Below are positions 5,915-9,127 of a stretch of DNA of 9,127 nt, in pieces. Source of the DNA: Candidatus Zhuqueibacterota bacterium (GTDB lineage: Bacteria; Zhuqueibacterota; Zhuqueibacteria; Residuimicrobiales; Residuimicrobiaceae). Below the pieces are notes generated by a model. That model ran no database searches. It saw only the letters and a list, made by a program, of their open reading frames with translations, and was not told the DNA's origin. The stretch covers positions 1 through 9,127 of the forward strand of contig JAFGSU010000131.1 of the NCBI GenBank assembly GCA_016934435.1. The letters are read 5' to 3'. Made by a program: the position numbers and the translations under genes. The first letter of the stretch is position 1. Each line of letters starts with the position of its first letter.

Positions 5915-7900
5915 ATGAAAGCAATGCGTAAGCTGACCCCCGATGAGATTACGACGTTAAAGAATCATAATTGCAGCGCGGAAAACTGGGATTGGATTCA
6001 GGTAGCGCCCGATTTTGACGCACAGCGCATTCAATCCACCCGGTTCTACGGCCGCAACAGTATCGGGAATAATACCGGCCATGTCCAGATCGACGGCATC
6101 GACCGTCCCTGCGGCATTTACGGCGCCGTCCTCAAGAATTGTCGGATCGGCGATCAGGTTTTCATTGCCAACGTTAGTTCGGGCATACAAAATTATACCA
6201 TTGCAGACCAGGTGGTTATTGAAGACGTTCATCAAATCATGACGGAAGGGAAAAGTCGTTTCGGCAACGGTGTGCGAGTAAACAGCCTCAATGAGGGCGG
6301 CGGTCGCAAAGTCACCTTGTTCGATGACCTGAATGCGCAGGTTGCCTTTTTGCAGGCGATATACAAGCAGGATGATCGTTTCCAGGCAAATCTGGAAAAA
6401 TTGATAAATCTTGCCGTTGAGGATAAAAGCCGGGCTCACGGTACCATTGCGTGTGCGGCGGTCATCCGTGGTTGTAAAACCATAAAGAATGTAAACATCG
6501 GTCCCTTTAGCGTAATAACCGGCGCATCTGAATTGAGTGATGGCACGATCGCAAGTTGCCGAGAGGATCCGACTATCATCGGTTCCAATGTTATCATGCG
6601 CAATTTTATCGTGTCCGAAGGCGCTCAGGTCCATGAAGGATCGGCGCTGGAACATGTATTCATCGGACAGGGCGTTCGGGTGGGCAAGAATTTTTCCGCC
6701 GAACATTCATTGTTCTTTGCCAACTGTGAAATGTTTCATTCCGAAGCCTGCTCCATTTTTGCCGGGCCCTATACCGTCACGCATCACCGTTCGACGCTGC
6801 TGATCGCCTGTATGTTTTCATTTTACAATGCCGGCAGCGGCAGCAACCAGAGCAATCACATGTACAAGTTAGGACCGGTGCACCAGGGCATTCTGGAAAG
6901 AGGCTGCAAAACCGGTTCCTTTTCTTATCTGTTGCTGGAAAGCCATGTGCCGGCGTTCAGCGTTGTGATCGGCAAACATATGAGCAATATCAATGTGCCC
7001 GATTTACCCTTCTCCTATATTTCCGAAGACGCGTCCAGGTCCCATTTAATTCCCGGCAAGAACCTCTTCTCCATCGGCACCGTGCGCGACGGCGCCAAGT
7101 GGCCGGCGCGGGATCGCCGCAAGTCGTCCGTCAAACGAGATTTGATTGTGTTCGATGTTTTTTCGCCTTATACGGTCGAAAAAATGCGCCGCGGCCGCGA
7201 TACGCTGCAAGAACTCTATGATAATGCAGCCAAAGAGCAGGAAGCCGTGCATCATGGTGGTGTCGTCATTAAACGATTGTTGCTGCGCAAGGGCGCGAAA
7301 TACTACGGCATGGCGGTGGATCGCTATCTGCTGGGCAAGGTGTTTGAGAAGATAGAAGAACCGGCGGAAGAGACGAGGTGGGATAAGATCGCCGCACAAT
7401 TACAACCAGCCACAATCCAGCATCCGGCCTGCTGGGTTGATTTGGCCGGATTGTTAGCGTTAAGAGAAAGAATCGACGCTGTGATCCGATCGGTCGCCGA
7501 AGACAAAATTGAAACGTTGGATGGACTGTCAGCCGAGCTGGAAAAGATTTTTCGGGATTACAAGATGGACGAATGGGCGTATGTCTGTCACGCTTTTGAG
7601 CAGGAATATGGTTGTGCGCCGCAGGCGCTGGACAAGGAAAAAATGAGCGCTCTCATCGCTCGCTGGCAGGAAGCGGCCGGGGCGCTGAACGCGCTGACTT
7701 TGGCGGATGCACAGAGCGAATTCGCCGATTATGCCCGCATCGGCTATGGTCTGGGGGCTGTGGAAGAAGAAAGGCTCAAGGATTTTGAGGCGGTGCGCGG
7801 CAGCGTGGCGACCAACGAGATTATTCAGCAGTGCCAAGCGGAAGGTGAGGCTATTAAAGATCGGGCGGCGCGGCTGTTGGAGCTGGTGAAACGGTTTTAG
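5915..7900 (+). CDS. DUF4954-family left-handed beta-helix protein
   Basis: A 661-aa soluble protein with no signal peptide, started at ATG 5915 behind a GGGAG ribosome binding site. Residues about 45-370 form a long run of hexapeptide-like repeats typical of the LpxA-like left-handed beta-helix fold, for example 'IIGSNVIMRNFIVSEGAQVH' and 'VFIGQGVRVGKNFSAEHSLF'. They include a His/Asn-rich stretch (about 285-320, 'YTVTHHRSTLLIACM', 'SGSNQSNHMYKLGP'). After about 400 the protein becomes charged and helical up to residue 661, which may be a separate C-terminal domain (DUF6819-like). Length and order fit the DUF4954 proteins I recall from Bacteroidetes and relatives, many of which are about 650-690 aa. 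Related folds transfer acyl or nucleotidyl groups to sugars, so a sugar-nucleotide or acyltransferase-like role is possible, but I see no established catalytic motif. It appears to be transcribed alone. Confidence 0.85.
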   Translation: MKAMRKLTPDEITTLKNHNCSAENWDWIQVAPDFDAQRIQSTRFYGRNSIGNNTGHVQIDGIDRPCGIYGAVLKNCRIGDQVFIANVSSGIQNYTIADQVVIEDVHQIMTEGKSRFGNGVRVNSLNEGGGRKVTLFDDLNAQVAFLQAIYKQDDRFQANLEKLINLAVEDKSRAHGTIACAAVIRGCKTIKNVNIGPFSVITGASELSDGTIASCREDPTIIGSNVIMRNFIVSEGAQVHEGSALEHVFIGQGVRVGKNFSAEHSLFFANCEMFHSEACSIFAGPYTVTHHRSTLLIACMFSFYNAGSGSNQSNHMYKLGPVHQGILERGCKTGSFSYLLLESHVPAFSVVIGKHMSNINVPDLPFSYISEDASRSHLIPGKNLFSIGTVRDGAKWPARDRRKSSVKRDLIVFDVFSPYTVEKMRRGRDTLQELYDNAAKEQEAVHHGGVVIKRLLLRKGAKYYGMAVDRYLLGKVFEKIEEPAEETRWDKIAAQLQPATIQHPACWVDLAGLLALRERIDAVIRSVAEDKIETLDGLSAELEKIFRDYKMDEWAYVCHAFEQEYGCAPQALDKEKMSALIARWQEAAGALNALTLADAQSEFADYARIGYGLGAVEEERLKDFEAVRGSVATNEIIQQCQAEGEAIKDRAARLLELVKRF

Positions 7901-8138
7901 AGCGGATTGCCGGTGGCGATAATCAGGCCAGAGGGCGAAAAGCTTTCCGAATGGAACAGATAGAAGGGTCATAGTCCTTTATTCCGTCATTCTGGGGTTT
8001 TGCAGGCCGTCAAAAAGTACATTTTTTGACATCATTGAGTAAGGTCCACCATCCACGTGGACTCTACATAATTGCAATGGGAGTAGCGCATAATCCTACA
8101 ACCAAGCCCAGGTGCGCTGACATTCCCCTCCGCGGTTC
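7901..8138. other. Hairpin-rich interval downstream of the DUF4954 gene
   Basis: No gene is recognised. Several perfect small stems occur: GTCAAAAA/TTTTTGAC (8009-8016 with 8023-8030), GTCCAC/GTGGAC (8044-8049 with 8057-8062), AGCGCA/TGCGCT (8085-8090 with 8113-8118) and CCTCC/GGAGG (8127-8131 with 8142-8146, entering the next gene). Together with the plus-strand terminator at 8177-8211 they could be a long 3' UTR or a small RNA on the plus strand. I saw no match to tmRNA, RNase P RNA or SRP RNA signature motifs. Confidence 0.4.
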
Positions 8139-8354
8139 TTAGGAGGTATCGGAAGCTCCCTTGCGCGTCTGATCAGATGGGCCCCATCTCAAAGATGGAG
8201 CCCATTTTTTTATCGAGTCACCAACGACGCGCATTTGCACGGCACCATTGTCATCGACGATAAAGTCAACTACATCCCCCGGCTGTAATTTCAGCCGATC
8301 GCGCACCTGTTTTGGAATCGTAACTTGCCCCTTGGCGGTAATGGTTGTTTTCAT
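8139..8354 (-). CDS. AbrB/MazE/SpoVT-type DNA-binding protein (orphan antitoxin-like)
   Basis: A 71-aa transcription factor of the swapped-hairpin AbrB family. Residues 1-45 match the family closely: 'MKTTITAKGQVTIPKQVRDR' then 'LKLQPGDVVDFIVDD'. Start ATG 8354 is preceded by AGGTGG at a good distance; the GTG three codons upstream lacks such a site. Such proteins usually act as antitoxins that bind their own promoter and a VapC (PIN) or MazF toxin. Here no toxin gene follows: the next plus-strand gene ends at 7900 and nothing on the minus strand is credible. The C-terminal tail ('SIKKWAPSLRWGPSDQTRKG') lacks the usual toxin-binding LKG-type motif. Residues 51-59 are encoded by the plus-strand terminator hairpin at 8177-8211, so the gene may be truncated or fused to unrelated DNA. 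It probably still binds DNA as a dimer. Confidence 0.8.
   Translation of the reverse strand: MKTTITAKGQVTIPKQVRDRLKLQPGDVVDFIVDDNGAVQMRVVGDSIKKWAPSLRWGPSDQTRKGASDTS
8177..8211 (+). terminator. Strong intrinsic terminator on the plus strand
   Basis: ATGGGC (8177-8182) and CCATC (8184-8188) pair with GATGG (8194-8198) and GCCCAT (8200-8205), with one internal mismatch and a 5-nt loop. A run of seven T ends the element at 8211. It faces the DUF4954 gene, whose stop is about 275 bp upstream, and lies within the coding region of the convergent AbrB-like gene. It may end the DUF4954 transcript or a separate small RNA. Confidence 0.75.
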
Positions 8355-8382
8355 AACTTCCACCTTGAAACTGTTTATTTTC

Positions 8383-8414
8383 CTTACAAAAAGTAAGATT
8401 TCTTTACAATAAAG
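8383..8414. promoter_or_regulatory. Tandem palindromes upstream of the AbrB-like gene (candidate operator)
   Basis: Two perfect inverted repeats lie 4 bp apart: CTTAC-N5-GTAAG (8383-8397) and CTTTA-N3-TAAAG (8402-8414). They overlap the candidate -10 and -35 boxes of the minus-strand promoter. AbrB-type antitoxins usually bind A+T-rich palindromes at their own promoter, so autoregulation is a reasonable inference. Confidence 0.5.
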
Positions 8415-8418
8415 TCAA
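8390..8418 (-). promoter_or_regulatory. Candidate promoter of the AbrB-like gene
   Basis: On the minus strand TTGACT (8413-8418, 5/6 consensus) is followed after 17 bp by TACTTT (8390-8395, weak -10). The start ATG is about 35 nt further downstream. The boxes overlap the tandem palindromes. Confidence 0.4.
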
Positions 8419-8511
8419 GAAAAGTTTGTTCGACAAGCGGTAGGGTGATTTCCGTATCATCGGGACGGCAAAGGCGGGAACGGCTATTTACGATATCCGG
8501 CGGATCGGAAC

Positions 8512-8544
8512 AAAAAAAAAAGCCCCGAGATTGCTCTCAGGGCT
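8512..8544 (-). terminator. Intrinsic terminator of the rRNA operon
   Basis: On the minus strand AGCCCTGAGA pairs with TCTCGGGGCT (one T.G wobble) around a 4-nt loop and is followed by a run of nine T. It lies 10 bp downstream of the 5S rRNA end, so it ends the rRNA operon transcript before the AbrB-like gene. Confidence 0.92.
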
Positions 8545-8554
8545 TGAATTAAAA

Positions 8555-8670
8555 TCCGGCAACGTCCTACTCTCCCGTACGGTTTCCCGAACAGTACCAT
8601 CGGCGTTGGAGGGCTTAACTTCCGAGTTCGGAATGGGATCGGGTGGGACACCTCCGCTATGGTCACCGGA
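8555..8670 (-). rRNA. rrf: 5S ribosomal RNA
   Basis: The reverse complement reads as a complete 5S rRNA of about 116 nt. It includes the hallmark 'CCCATTCCGAACTCGGAAGT' in the loop B/C region and 'GGGAGAGTAGG' near the 3' end. Helix I closes by UCCGG at the 5' end pairing with CCGGA at the 3' end. It lies about 60 bp downstream of the 23S gene in the same transcript; there is no tRNA gene in the spacer. Ends are accurate to a few bases. Confidence 0.96.
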
Positions 8671-8732
8671 ATTTTTTCACAATTTGAAATTAGATATGCG
8701 AGTCTATAACCATCTGCTGCCGATATAAAAGT

Positions 8733-9127
<395 letters not shown>

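Overview
This 9.1-kb window is bacterial chromosome, most likely from the FCB superphylum (Bacteroidetes, Calditrichaeota, KSB1 and similar candidate phyla). Three things point there: the remains of a type IX secretion C-terminal sorting domain, with a 'VYPNPY' entry motif and an out-of-frame ending 'GKLVLLK'; a DUF4954-type left-handed beta-helix protein; and multi-PAS hybrid kinases. I cannot assign a species from sequence alone.

Layout, left to right. (1) 181-1038 (+) encodes a secreted PKD/beta-helix protein whose sorting domain is split by a frameshift near its 3' end. (2) 1044-1615 is non-coding. It holds a plausible promoter, the left copy of an 87-bp imperfect inverted repeat, and possibly a decayed minus-strand ORF. 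(3) 1616-5574 (+) is a two-gene operon: a soluble three-PAS hybrid histidine kinase, then a response regulator fused to a class III nucleotide cyclase domain. (4) 5575-5914 is non-coding and holds a weak terminator candidate and the right copy of the inverted repeat. (5) 5915-7900 (+) encodes a DUF4954-family protein. (6) 7901-8138 has no gene but is rich in hairpins. A strong plus-strand terminator at 8177-8211 lies inside the 3' end of a convergent AbrB/MazE-like gene (8139-8354, minus). (7) 8512-9127 is the end of a minus-strand rRNA operon: terminator, 5S rRNA, spacer and the 3' part of 23S rRNA, which runs off the window.

The kinase and cyclase look like one signalling pathway: PAS input, then phosphorelay, then a receiver that controls a cyclase domain. 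It resembles a cyanobacterial CyaC-type protein split into two genes. Two catalytic positions of the cyclase, the ribose-orienting Asn and the transition-state Arg, are replaced by Ile and His. It may therefore be inactive or altered as an enzyme.

The least expected signal is the pair of 87-bp copies (72/87 identical, no gaps, perfect 22-bp core) in inverted orientation on both sides of this operon, with no transposase or integrase between them.
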